This document shows, piece by piece, positions 18,601 to 27,219 of a DNA stretch of 46,570 nucleotides (positions within the stretch are counted from its first letter, which is position 1; the number at the start of each line of letters is the position of its first letter). Position numbers and translations under genes: made by a program. This DNA comes from Chrysochromulina tobinii. Its lineage: Eukaryota > Haptophyta > Prymnesiales > Chrysochromulinaceae. The notes beneath the pieces are model-generated. The model was not told the origin of the DNA. It did no database searches and saw nothing but the letters and a program-made list of their open reading frames with translations. Where the stretch lies: assembly GCA_001275005.1 (NCBI GenBank), contig JWZX01003284.1:1-46570 (forward strand). The letters are read 5' to 3'.

Positions 18601-19741
18601 CTGCCGCTGCCGCTGCCGCGCCGCCCGCGAGCGGCGACGCCGCCGCTGCTGCCATCGCCGCCGACGTCGCCGCGGCCATCGCTCGAGGGTCGGAGGCGGA
18701 GGAAGCGGAAGCGGAGGAAGCGGCCGGTGGCGTGGGCGGCGGCGGCGGCGGCGGCGAAGGCGAAGGCAGCGTGGCTCCCGTAGAGCGTGGCGCCGTCGTG
18801 AGCACTTGCATGCAGGCCTGCCCCAGTCGGCGCGTGGGTGGTGGCGGCGGCAGCGTGGCTCCAAGCAGCAGCATCCAGCGCTCCGCTTGCACGTGGACGT
18901 GCTCAGCACGGCGCTCGACCTCGCTCACGAGCCGCGGCGCGCAGCTCAGCCAGAGCGAGCCGAAGCGAGCCAGACCGAGCTCGGCTGCAGCAGCGAGCTC
19001 AGCAACGGCCAGCTCACGCAGGAGCTCAGCGATCGCCACTCCAAAGAGCCGCTGCGATCGTCGCCAAGCACCCAACACATGCAACAAGCGATGCGCCTCC
19101 GCCGTGCAGTCCAGCAGCGCGCGCACCCATGGGTTGTTGTCGCCATGGCTCGCGCCGCGAGCGCCCACGCTGCTCATTGTCGCGCGGCGGCAGAGCTCGG
19201 TGAGGCATGCGACGGCGGCATCCGCGCAAGCGACCATCACATTGGATGGCGCGACGGCGCCCTCGTCGCACGCGCTCAACGTGGCGCGGAGGAGCTCGAC
19301 AACAGTACACGGCGACCACACGCATCGCGCCGCACGTTGCAGCGGTAGCGCCTCGAGCAGCGCGAGCGCCGAAGCCAGCTTGAGTCTGCTGCAGTCGTGT
19401 GCCCTCAGGATGCCCGTCGAGAGCTCGGTGGTGGCGGCGCCGCCGAATGTGCCGTGGCCGATCATCCAGCGCACCAGCATGGCAATCTGCTGGTGCCGAT
19501 GGCCGCGCCGGCGGCCCGCGCCGAACTCGAGGAAGAGCGAGAGCACGTGGCGAGTGGAGGTCGAGGCCGCGGTCGCGTCCTGCTGCTGGTCGAGGAGGAA
19601 GCGCTCAACCTCGTGCAAGGCGCGCGACTCTACCATGTCTGGCACGTCGTCCGAGCCGAGTGCGAGCAGCAACGACTCGCGTGGCGCGTGCAGGAGCGTA
19701 GCGACCGCATGTCCAAGCGGAAGGCTCCCGTCGCCGGCCAT
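15644..19741 (-). CDS. Large Ala-rich helical-repeat (HEAT/ARM-like) protein
   Basis: Begins at ATG 19741 (MAGDGSLPLG) and ends at TAG 15644; roughly 1300 aa. At least three exons in different frames are needed. Exon A runs from 19741 to about 17419 (donor AG|GTACAG). Exon B starts about 17329 and includes KFFAAAQDVCSLQVLKRML. Exon C lies in a third frame from about 17000 to 15644; the B/C junction falls in a Gly/Asp-rich repeat and I could not fix it. Throughout are amphipathic helices with Leu/Ala spacing typical of HEAT or armadillo solenoids (e.g. VVELLRATLSACDE, ALAVLMRMAGGG). Low-complexity inserts include a Pro run (about 18730-18760), an uninterrupted Ala tract (about 17710-17785) and CKG(T/S)N repeats (about 17125-17165). 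No membrane segments. I cannot name the family; scaffolding or trafficking roles are typical of such solenoids. Confidence 0.65.
17710..17790 (-). repeat. Polyalanine-coding GCN tract
   Basis: GCTGCCGCC-type triplets encode about 24 consecutive Ala in the helical-repeat protein. Interrupted triplets suggest a stable rather than pure microsatellite tract. Confidence 0.8.
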
Positions 19742-20112
19742 TTCTAGACACGTGTGTGATTAGTGTGAATGGCAACCCCTGGTGCTACGGCACTGTTACT
19801 GCCCGCTCAGGTTACATGTACACACACCCGGTGTGTGAAAGACGAAGACGAACTTTGCGTCTTCGCGCGAGCTTCGCGAACGAAGGCTCTTCGCATCGGC
19901 GAAGCGTCCGCCTTCCGCGAGGCCTTTACGCCGTCCGGCGGCCAAAGTGCGTCATGACGGCCACTGCGCCAGAGCCCCGGATGACGAGAACGCTGCGCGC
20001 GCCCGAAGCCCGCCTGGGCGCCACGGCCGCGCGCGCGCGGGGGCTCGGACGGAGCGCGGCCTCCTGTGCATCACGTCTCACCCTTTGCCCGGCGTTGACT
20101 CTCGCCTTGCAG
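19742..20112. other. Divergent intergenic / 5' region of the proteolipid-like gene
   Basis: Lies between the ATG of the helical-repeat gene (19741) and the first conserved proteolipid codons. Holds AGTGTGAATGGC, GGTGCTACGGCACTG (19781-19795) shared with 45276-45290, and a likely first coding exon near 19954. No other gene seen. Confidence 0.35.
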
Positions 20113-20651
20113 TGCCAATCTCTCCGTACTGCCCGGAGTATGCGCCCTTCTTCGGCTTCATGGGCGCGGCGCTCGCGCTGGTCTTTGGGAACATGGGCGC
20201 CGCGTACGGCACGTGGAAGTCTGCCATAGGCCTCGCGACCATTGCCAAGCTGCCTCGAAATAAGGTGCAGACGGAGATGGTGATGAAGTCGATCATGCCC
20301 GTGATTCTGTCGGGTGTGTGCGGCATCTTCGGCCTCATCATCGCCGTGATCATCTCCTCCGGCATGCGCACGCCCAGCGGCCCAGGCACCACGACCTATT
20401 CGCTCTACACTGGCTACGCGCACCTCGGCGCGGGACTAACCGTCGGCCTGAGCAACCTCGCGTCGGGTCTCGCGATCGGCATGTGCGGCACGTGCGGCGT
20501 GCAGGACTCGTGCCGACAACCCAAGCTGTACATTGGCATGGTGCTCATCTGGAGTTTCGGCTCGGCGCTCGGCCTGTACGGCCTCATCGTCGCCCTCATC
20601 ATCGCGACGAAGGACGGCTCCGAGCTTTGCGAGCTGACGGGCCCGAGCTGA
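20113..20651 (+). CDS. V-ATPase proteolipid subunit c-like protein lacking the proton-site Glu
   Basis: The conserved part starts just after a CTTGCAG acceptor (20112) with SPYCPEYAPFFGFMGAA and ends at TGA 20651; about 180 aa. Four TM helices align along their length with subunit c: FFGFMGAALALVFGNMGAAYG, VMKSIMPVILSGVCGIFGLIIAVII, GYAHLGAGLTVGLSNLASGLAIG and LYIGMVLIWSFGSALGLYGLIVALII. In ordinary subunit c, helix 4 reads IFAEALGLYG and its Glu carries the proton; here the same place reads SFGSALGLYG, so Glu is Ser. Helix 2, the alternative site in c'' subunits, has no acid either. The start exon is not certain: an ATG at 19954 (MTATAPEP) is the best candidate, joined by an intron I could not define. 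It may be a non-pumping paralogue. Confidence 0.75.
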
Positions 20652-20751
20652 TCTCAGTGGGAGGGCAAGCAAGCATGTCATGAAGCATTTGCGTAATTTC
20701 CTAACTTTCGAAACAACGAAACTTGCATTTTCTACTTCTCTTCCAGTGGCC

Positions 20752-21795
20752 ATGGAGTCTCGGGACGCTCTCGGCAATCGCTTGAAGCGCGACCCCTTTA
20801 CGGGCATCATGTGGGCCCCGGGCATGCCATCATCGGGGCTCGCGTATGCACATGAGGCGAGGCTGTGGAGAAAGGAACGTGAAAGGGCTATGGCATTCGC
20901 CAGCGAGTTGGCGGCTGCAAGGAAGCAACGTGAAAGAGCAGCAGCGAAGCCCGTCTTCGACATCGATGCGCCGTTTGGCATGAACACCGATCCTCGCACG
21001 GGGCAATTCGTTCATCCAGAGCATCGTCGGCCGGGGCCTAAAAGCATAAACTACTTCCAATATCATTTGAGCCAACCACGCAGCGCTGAGGAACGCAGCC
21101 GGCTCTTTCGCATGCGTGGCAGTAACAATTGGTATGGGGTCGTGCGCCCAGTCGTGCCTCGGAGCTGTAGCGGCAGCATGCTCGGGTACGTGCCTTCCGC
21201 AGACCAGAACCTCCACCGCGGCTTCCACTCCGGGCGCACCGCTGGGCGAGCGTTTGATGACGACACTGGAGGCCACGTGCGTTCGTACGAGGAGCCGCCG
21301 CCGCGCCAGGGGCGCGACACCGGATTGCGGGAGCGCGAGCTGCGCCGCGCTGCATCGGTGCCGACGTATGTGCCGCCGCCGGCCACGGCATGGGGGTCGG
21401 CAGAGGCGTGTCCGGCGACGCCACGGGGCCCGATCATGTCGATCGACAGGACTGGAATGGTGTATCCAGTCTACACTGGCAGGAAAGAAGAGTTGGCGCA
21501 GAAGGTCGGCAGTGCTCACTGGTCGACGGTGGCTAGTCCAGCTACGCCACGAGCATCAACAGTGTCTCGCCCAGCCACGCCACGGGGTTCGACGATGGCT
21601 AGCCCAGCCACGCCACGGGGTTCGACGATGGCTAGCCCAGCCACGCCACGGGGTTCGACGATGGCTAGCCCAGCCACGCCACGGGGTTCGACGATGGCTA
21701 GCCCAGCCACGCCACGGGGTTCGACGGTGGGGTGGGCACCGCCCCCGCCCAGGCTGCCGCCGCCCCCGCAAACATGCGAAACATATTTCGTGTGA
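20752..21795 (+). CDS. Hypothetical protein with TPRGSTMASPA repeats
   Basis: 347 aa from ATG 20752, chosen because the 20 bases before it (CTTCTCTTCCAG) look like an intron acceptor and upstream codons look like leader. Residues 1-150 are charged and Arg-rich (LKRDPFTGIMWAPGM, GMNTDPRTGQFVHPEHRRPGPKSINYFQYH), followed by a basic Pro/Arg region. Then come at least five copies of an 11-residue unit ending SPATPRGST (about 21528-21728), and a Pro-rich end finishing CETYFV. The repeat places SP and TP pairs at regular spacing, plausible sites for proline-directed kinases. No TM or signal. I do not recognise the family; a cytoskeletal role would fit the composition but is a guess. It follows the proteolipid-like gene on the same strand by 100 bp. 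Confidence 0.65.
   Translation: MESRDALGNRLKRDPFTGIMWAPGMPSSGLAYAHEARLWRKERERAMAFASELAAARKQRERAAAKPVFDIDAPFGMNTDPRTGQFVHPEHRRPGPKSINYFQYHLSQPRSAEERSRLFRMRGSNNWYGVVRPVVPRSCSGSMLGYVPSADQNLHRGFHSGRTAGRAFDDDTGGHVRSYEEPPPRQGRDTGLRERELRRAASVPTYVPPPATAWGSAEACPATPRGPIMSIDRTGMVYPVYTGRKEELAQKVGSAHWSTVASPATPRASTVSRPATPRGSTMASPATPRGSTMASPATPRGSTMASPATPRGSTMASPATPRGSTVGWAPPPPRLPPPPQTCETYFV
21528..21728 (+). repeat. 33-bp in-frame tandem repeat
   Basis: Unit GCCACGCCACGGGGTTCGAC plus GATGGCTAGCCCA, 33 nt, four near-identical copies flanked by two diverged ones. It preserves the reading frame (11 aa). Near-identity of the central copies points to recent expansion. Confidence 0.9.
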
Positions 21796-22157
21796 AATTG
21801 CCGCGAGGCGTCCGGTTCGCATCGCTAGACACTCGCTACTGTGGTTAGCATGAATCAGAACACACAACACAGAAGGACTCTAATTCTGTGGTACCGGTAC
21901 GTTCTGTACGGTAAAAAAAAGTACCTCCTCCGCTTGCACGCTTGGAATAATTATTTTTATTTCCCACTAAGCAAGGACGTTTAAGTAGATTTTCTAGGAG
22001 AAAGGCTCTCTTCGAAATCTGGAATCTGCCGTTTCGGCGCCTCTTCCCAAGTTCGGCCCCACCGAGACTTGTTTTTCGCTTTCGTGGCGATTTTTTCTCG
22101 TGGCGACGTCTTGTTTTGCGCGACGGTGCCGTGTCGGGCGACAGATTCTTGCACGAA
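21796..22157. other. AT-rich intergenic/promoter region
   Basis: 362 bp clearly AT-richer than its surroundings (for example AATAATTATTTTTATTTCCC at about 21945), upstream of the four-TM gene. Contains the palindromic GGTACCGGTACG near 21891. No gene seen. Confidence 0.4.
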
Positions 22158-23500
22158 ATGATGGATCCGCAGCCTAAAGGTCGTGCAGGCAGCCGTTCCA
22201 TGGAAGATTACAATGAAATGGGCTACACATCAGCGCCTATGGAAAAACATTTGAAGGACTTCATCGAGTTATACGCAATAGGAGGAGACAAACAACCTGG
22301 GTGCAAGGCCGAATGCATCGAGATCTGCCAAATCAATGCTCTGCAGGACCTCGATGACCTGCGCAATCTCTCGCGCCGCTGTTGGCTGGGCGAGTACTTC
22401 CCAGCAAAAGTGGCCCTGCGTTTCGAAAACGCACTTGAGTCGCCGGAAATGCTCAATTTTTTCAAGAAACTCGATGAAGGCAATAAGAAGCCATGGGCGA
22501 ATACGTTTTACTTCACGTATTCGATCGAATCCATGGAAAGTACGTGTGCGACGTACGGCATCCTTTCGGCTCTCTTGCTTACCATGAACGTCGGTAGCTT
22601 CGGCGCGATAGAGATCGAGGAGTGGGGCGCATTTGAGTCAGGCGTTGCCATGGAGCGCTGCAACGGCACATCTCTCTTCCGCTGGTCGTCTGGACGACCT
22701 GGCGAAACCGTCGAAGAGTGCATAACGGCTCTTTCTGCCGAGTCCGAGAAATGGTTCATCATGGCCAACTTTGGGGCGTCCCTCTTCCTTATTTTGACGC
22801 TCTTGTTCTCCAGTTGGCTCTACATCGCATTTGGCATCCCTGGTGCGGACCGCACTAGGCCAGAAGAGGTACAAGCTGTTGTCGCACGCTTTAGCGGAGA
22901 GTTTGCCACCCTCAACTTCCTCTTTCTCTTTTCTGTCGCGCTATCGGGCACGGGTATCCTCCAGCTCACTCAGATCAAGAGTAAGCGTGCAGCTCGTCCT
23001 TGCAGGTAAGCCTGATGGCATCTGACATGCGCACACGTTGCTTTTTTGCTCTTTTGCTCGCAGTCCGATCCTGGAGCTTAGTTGTCTTCTTGTCGACGAT
23101 AGCCATTATCACATTCGTTGGCATATGTGTGCTTGCTGCGTGGCTCATATGGGAAATGGATAAAGCCAAGGGATTCCTTCAAAAGATTCGCACTATGCAC
23201 GCCAGGAGCGACAAGGAGCGCCAGGATCTCCTGGCACTCCTGGCGAAACCAACTGAAGAAGACAACAAAGATGAGAACGCTGTTCGCCTCAAAAAAGTGA
23301 TCGCGGAGTATATGAATATGAATATGAAGGACAAGAAGGGCATTCTGATCAAACTAAAAGAAGTAGTCGATGCATGGCATTCAAAAATGAAGGACGAGAA
23401 GGGCAAGAAAAGTGGCACCGCAGAAGGCCAAGACAAGAAGGACAAGAATAGGACAGGAAAAGGACAAGAAAAGGACAAGAAAAGTGGCCTATTCTTCTGA
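22158..23500 (+). CDS. Four-TM membrane protein with charged C-terminus
   Basis: Exons 22158-22980 and 23064-23500 join in phase 1 (donor GTAAGC, acceptor TCGCAG) to give 419 aa. Residues 1-130 are soluble with a Cys cluster (CKAECIEIC). TM segments: YGILSALLLTMNVGSFGAI, ANFGASLFLILTLLFSSWLYIAFG, FATLNFLFLFSVALSGTGILQL and, across the junction, SLVVFLSTIAIITFVGICVLAAWLIW. A Cys/Asn-containing loop between TM1 and TM2 may face outside. The tail is very Lys/Asp/Glu-rich (KDEKGKKSGTAEGQDKKDKN). Codon use is AT-richer than in neighbouring genes. I know no family with this layout. A second ATG directly follows the first, so the start could be 22161. Confidence 0.7.
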
Positions 23501-24153
23501 TGACGTAGACTCAAACCCCGAGAGCGCATCATAATCGCGTGCGGCTAGTTGCGCAAAGTAAAGGCTCTTCCGCACCAACTTGACAACGAGGAGGTGAATG
23601 CTGCCGAGGCAGCAGCGGTGATGAGATCGCGTGGCGCGCGCGCGCAGGCAGTAGCATGGGGCGCAGATGGGGGCATGCGGAGCAATCGAGTTCGGAAGAG
23701 TGTGCAAGTGGATCGAGGCCTGGGAGCGGCTGAAAGCTGTGATGAATACATAGACCTGGTAAGTATCCGTCCCGACCGACTGTGTGTATCGTGTGTCGTC
23801 CGTCTGGTGCATTTTGAGCATCTTGCATTGCGCGAGGTGCCTTCTAGCATGCGCGCCATTGCTCGCTAGACGACACGCGGCTCCTTGCGTTCGACCCGGT
23901 CCGGGGCCGCGCGGGCTCAACTTCGATGCGACGTTCGTACTTCGTTTGCGGCCCGACCGAACTCTCGAAGTCGAACACAGTGCGCGGAAAGAGATACAGA
24001 AGAGAAATTTATAGCAAAATTCTCGTAGGGCTCTGCGCAGTATTCGACATAGATCCACAGCAGTGGAATCGACTGTCGCTGACACGTCTACCTAATACTG
24101 TCGAGTCCCGGACTCGACACCTCTCGACGACGAAGATCGTGGGTGCTCAACAC
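23501..24153. other. Convergent intergenic region, no gene supported
   Basis: 653 bp between two converging 3' ends. Frames exist on both strands but lack domain character, and the plus-strand one lacks an ATG. I see no RNA gene. Confidence 0.35.
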
Positions 24154-27093
24154 TCAAAAGAGGACAAAGACGTCGAGCCCGGGACGGGGCCGACTCGCCT
24201 CGAGCTCGCAGACGGTGAGCGTTAAGGGCGGCGCAACGATGAGCGCGCCGAGCATCACGCTCTGGCAGACCCATGGCAGGTTGTCGTGCGAGGGCGATCC
24301 CGGCCATGGAAGTGCCGCCCACGCTCGCGAGTCACCGGTCGCGCGCGAGAGGAGAGGGCTGGCGCTGAGGAGCGCGAGGACGGCGGCGCCCAACCCGACG
24401 GCGATGGCGAGATGCAGCCGTTGGGCCAGCCTCGCCACCTCACCCGCGGCCACTTGCTCTCTCCGAGGAGCAAGACAAGAGAGACTCACCAGGTGGACAA
24501 GGGCAGCGGCCGCCCAGGCCGCACGCGCGACATCGAAGACGAGGTCCGACAGCGCCTCAGGCACCATGAGCACCACCCCGAAGAGTACCCAGAAGAGGCG
24601 CAGCGACGGCCAGGCGACGCGCAGCGCGAAACGGCTCGTTGGGCCAGTCGCCGTGGTGAGGCTGGGCGGGAGAGGGCTCCTGTGGGAGTCTTCAGCCGGG
24701 TGAGAGCGTGCGCTCAGCAGCAGCCAGCTTGGGCACAGGGCGCCGTGTACGAGCGCAGCGCTCAGCACGGCGGTCAGCGGTGCGGTGGAGACGGCGTTGA
24801 GCACGGACAATTCGTAACTGACCACTCGACCCATTTCGTGCTCCGGCGGCCAGGGCGCAATCTCCAATGACGCAAGCCACGGCAGCACGCTGAGCAGTGC
24901 GAGCGGCATCGCCTGCAGCCACGCGTCCTCGCGCAGATGCTGCAGAGCGACCTCCATGCTCGAGCCTCGCGCCGATCTGGCGCGGCCGTTACTCCACACG
25001 GCGCTCGACACGGCGCTCGATCCTCGGGCAACAACGTGAGGCGAAATGGGCGGCCGGCATGGGGCGGCCGGGTTGGCGGCGAGCACGGCGACGGCGGCGA
25101 CGGCGACCGTCTGCAGGCTGGCGTAGGCGGCGCTCGTGGCCTGTACCATGCCAAGCACGTGGAGTACCAGATGAAGGACGAGCCCAGCTGTGGACAATGT
25201 GAGCACGCACCACGCGAGCAGCAAGGCCCATCCGTGGGTGGCCGCTGACTGTGTACACCACGTGAGCAGCGCGGCCCACAGTGTGGACACACCAGACCAC
25301 GCCAGCGGCGACGTCCATGGGGTAGGGAAGTGTGCATGTGAATGGGAGTGTGAGAGCGAGACCGACTTGAGGCCGCCGACTGGAGGCAGCCGCCGCCCAA
25401 GACAACGCGTCGCCACGGCAAAAAAGGCGAGCGAGGCGCCCACGTCGACGGCGGGCGCCATCAAGTGCCATCCCTCCGTGGCCCATGCGTAGGAAGAGCT
25501 AATCAGCCAGAGCCAGAGCAGCGCGCAAGTCCCGTGCACCCACCGGAGCTCAAGCGCCGTGTTGAGCTCGAGTGGCCCGCTGGAGCTCCCGAGTGCTGTG
25601 AATGCTGCCCTCGTGTGAATGCTGGAGCTCCCGAGTGCTGTGAATGCTGCCCTCGTGTGAATGCTGGAGCTCCCGAGTGCGTGGGCATCGCCGCTGTCCG
25701 AGTCACCCTCGTCTACGAAACGGCTCGAGATGCCTTTGTGACTGCTGCTGCTGCTGCTGCTGCTGCCGGCGCCGAGGTGGCTGTCGGCGCCGTGGCCGGG
25801 GCCTCCGCCGCCCCTGCTGGCACCGCTGCCGGCCGTGCCGCTGCCCTTGCTGACGCTGTTCCCGCCCGCCTCATCGTTGCCGGCGCTCGCTAACATGAAG
25901 AGGATCGCGGGGCAAAGGCAGAGGCAGAGTCCTCCCATCGCGTGGCCGTTGGAGGCATACGCGACGAGAATCTGCGCCGCGGCATGCTCCGGCGCGGCTG
26001 CGAACTCGCAAGCGAGGTCACGTCGCACGTCGGTGTCGACGGCCCACGCAGCGCCGAGTAACGGCAGCGAGGCCGCGTACAGGACGGGCAGAGCTGCGGC
26101 AAAGACGCGCGCGGCGGTACCATCGAGGAGCAGCGGCGCACTCACGGCAATCACGAGCGCGGCTGCAGAGCCCCTCAGTCTTAGCACCCCATCCAATGAA
26201 AAGTTCTCGATGCCGGCGCTGTGCGCGCTGCCGCACTCGGAGGCGATCGCGCCCACGAAGCCCACCGCTCCTGCGAGCGGGAGGTATGCCACCAAGCGCG
26301 GCACGTATCGCAACACGAGCGGGGCGTTGGTCACCGCCGCCTCTGCGGTCGCCGTGGCCGCCGTCGGGCACGTGGCAGTGGTCGACGAGCAGCAGCACAT
26401 CGCCGCCGCCTCACCCAAGCGTTTGCAGCGCGGCCAGACCTCTTGGTACCATGCCTGCATCCCTGCCTCCACGAGCTTCGAGCGGGGTCTCGGCAGCGGT
26501 GGTGGCGCGGCGACGTAGACGGCGGAGGCGACCGTTGAGGCGACAGGTCGCGAGGAAGCGACGCCCTTCACGGCTCCGATGCGCACGCGCGGAGGCGGCG
26601 CGGGAAATGAGATGGGGGGCGGGGCGGCTGGCGACGGAGTCGCGGGTGTCGGAGCGGGCGCCTGGTTAGCTGGCTCTGGTGGCTCAATGGGAGCCTGAGT
26701 GCGTGTACTTGCACGTACCGCGGCCCTCGCCACTCGCGCCTCGGCGTCCGCATGCACCTCGTCCGCAATCGCCTGTGTTGGGGTCGCTTCCTTGGGCTCA
26801 AGGGAGGCTGATGATCTCGAATCGGAGCGCTTCAAGAAGTCATCGGCCTCCCTGAGCCACAGAGGCGTCTGTGCTGTCGTCTCCTCTGTGACGGATCTGG
26901 GCTGTGGCTTAGCAGAGTCCACTTGGGCATTTCCCGATGCCTCTGCCAACCCAGGCGGCATCCCTGGCGGAAAGGGCGTGGACGCTCGCATTGGAGACGC
27001 AGGCGGGCTGTGGTGGCCCTGGTTGGTCGGTTGCATTGTCTTTCGACAAAAGGCGCTCCAGACAGGTGTGAAATTATAGCAGGCCTTTTGCAT
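24154..27093 (-). CDS. Large multipass membrane protein (~979 aa)
   Basis: Single-exon frame; I take ATG 27093 (MQKACYNF), with 27036 (MQPTNQGH) as a good alternative. The first 200 residues are Pro/Ala/Thr-rich and presumably cytosolic. From about residue 265 on there are some 15 hydrophobic segments, such as LVAYLPLAGAVGFVGAIAS, GLCLCLCPAILFMLASAG, CALLWLWLISSSYAW, LLLAWCVLTLSTAGLVLHLV and LRLFWVLFGVVLMVPEAL. A Ser/Gly-rich insert between helix groups carries HTRAAFTALGSSSI twice. A CCCCSS-like Cys cluster before the first helix could be lipidated. No transporter signature is recognisable, so substrate and family are unknown. Confidence 0.65.
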   Translation of the reverse strand: MQKACYNFTPVWSAFCRKTMQPTNQGHHSPPASPMRASTPFPPGMPPGLAEASGNAQVDSAKPQPRSVTEETTAQTPLWLREADDFLKRSDSRSSASLEPKEATPTQAIADEVHADAEARVARAAVRASTRTQAPIEPPEPANQAPAPTPATPSPAAPPPISFPAPPPRVRIGAVKGVASSRPVASTVASAVYVAAPPPLPRPRSKLVEAGMQAWYQEVWPRCKRLGEAAAMCCCSSTTATCPTAATATAEAAVTNAPLVLRYVPRLVAYLPLAGAVGFVGAIASECGSAHSAGIENFSLDGVLRLRGSAAALVIAVSAPLLLDGTAARVFAAALPVLYAASLPLLGAAWAVDTDVRRDLACEFAAAPEHAAAQILVAYASNGHAMGGLCLCLCPAILFMLASAGNDEAGGNSVSKGSGTAGSGASRGGGGPGHGADSHLGAGSSSSSSSSHKGISSRFVDEGDSDSGDAHALGSSSIHTRAAFTALGSSSIHTRAAFTALGSSSGPLELNTALELRWVHGTCALLWLWLISSSYAWATEGWHLMAPAVDVGASLAFFAVATRCLGRRLPPVGGLKSVSLSHSHSHAHFPTPWTSPLAWSGVSTLWAALLTWCTQSAATHGWALLLAWCVLTLSTAGLVLHLVLHVLGMVQATSAAYASLQTVAVAAVAVLAANPAAPCRPPISPHVVARGSSAVSSAVWSNGRARSARGSSMEVALQHLREDAWLQAMPLALLSVLPWLASLEIAPWPPEHEMGRVVSYELSVLNAVSTAPLTAVLSAALVHGALCPSWLLLSARSHPAEDSHRSPLPPSLTTATGPTSRFALRVAWPSLRLFWVLFGVVLMVPEALSDLVFDVARAAWAAAALVHLVSLSCLAPRREQVAAGEVARLAQRLHLAIAVGLGAAVLALLSASPLLSRATGDSRAWAALPWPGSPSHDNLPWVCQSVMLGALIVAPPLTLTVCELEASRPRPGLDVFVLF
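25579..25680 (-). repeat. 42-bp in-frame tandem repeat
   Basis: Unit GCTGGAGCTCCCGAGTGCTG... of 42 nt, 2.4 identical copies (25579, 25621, 25663), encoding 14 residues of the multipass protein's Ser-rich loop. Confidence 0.9.
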
Positions 27094-27219
27094 TTCCCCA
27101 CAGAGCGGGGGGCCTGCCGCGCTGCCTGGGAGGCGCCCCTTGATGAGGGATGTAATTGCGCCTGAAATTATAGGGAGGAGATTCGAAAATTCTACGCTCC
27201 ACAATTCTTTCCGACTCGA

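Noticed and set aside
15644-19741. Plus-strand frames opposite the helical-repeat gene (for example 18732-19763)
   Set aside because: Arg/Ser/His-rich mirror translations; the minus strand shows consistent helical protein sequence.
23489-24085. 198-codon minus-strand frame
   Set aside because: Mixed Cys/His/Arg composition with no domain, overlapping the 3' end of the four-TM gene.
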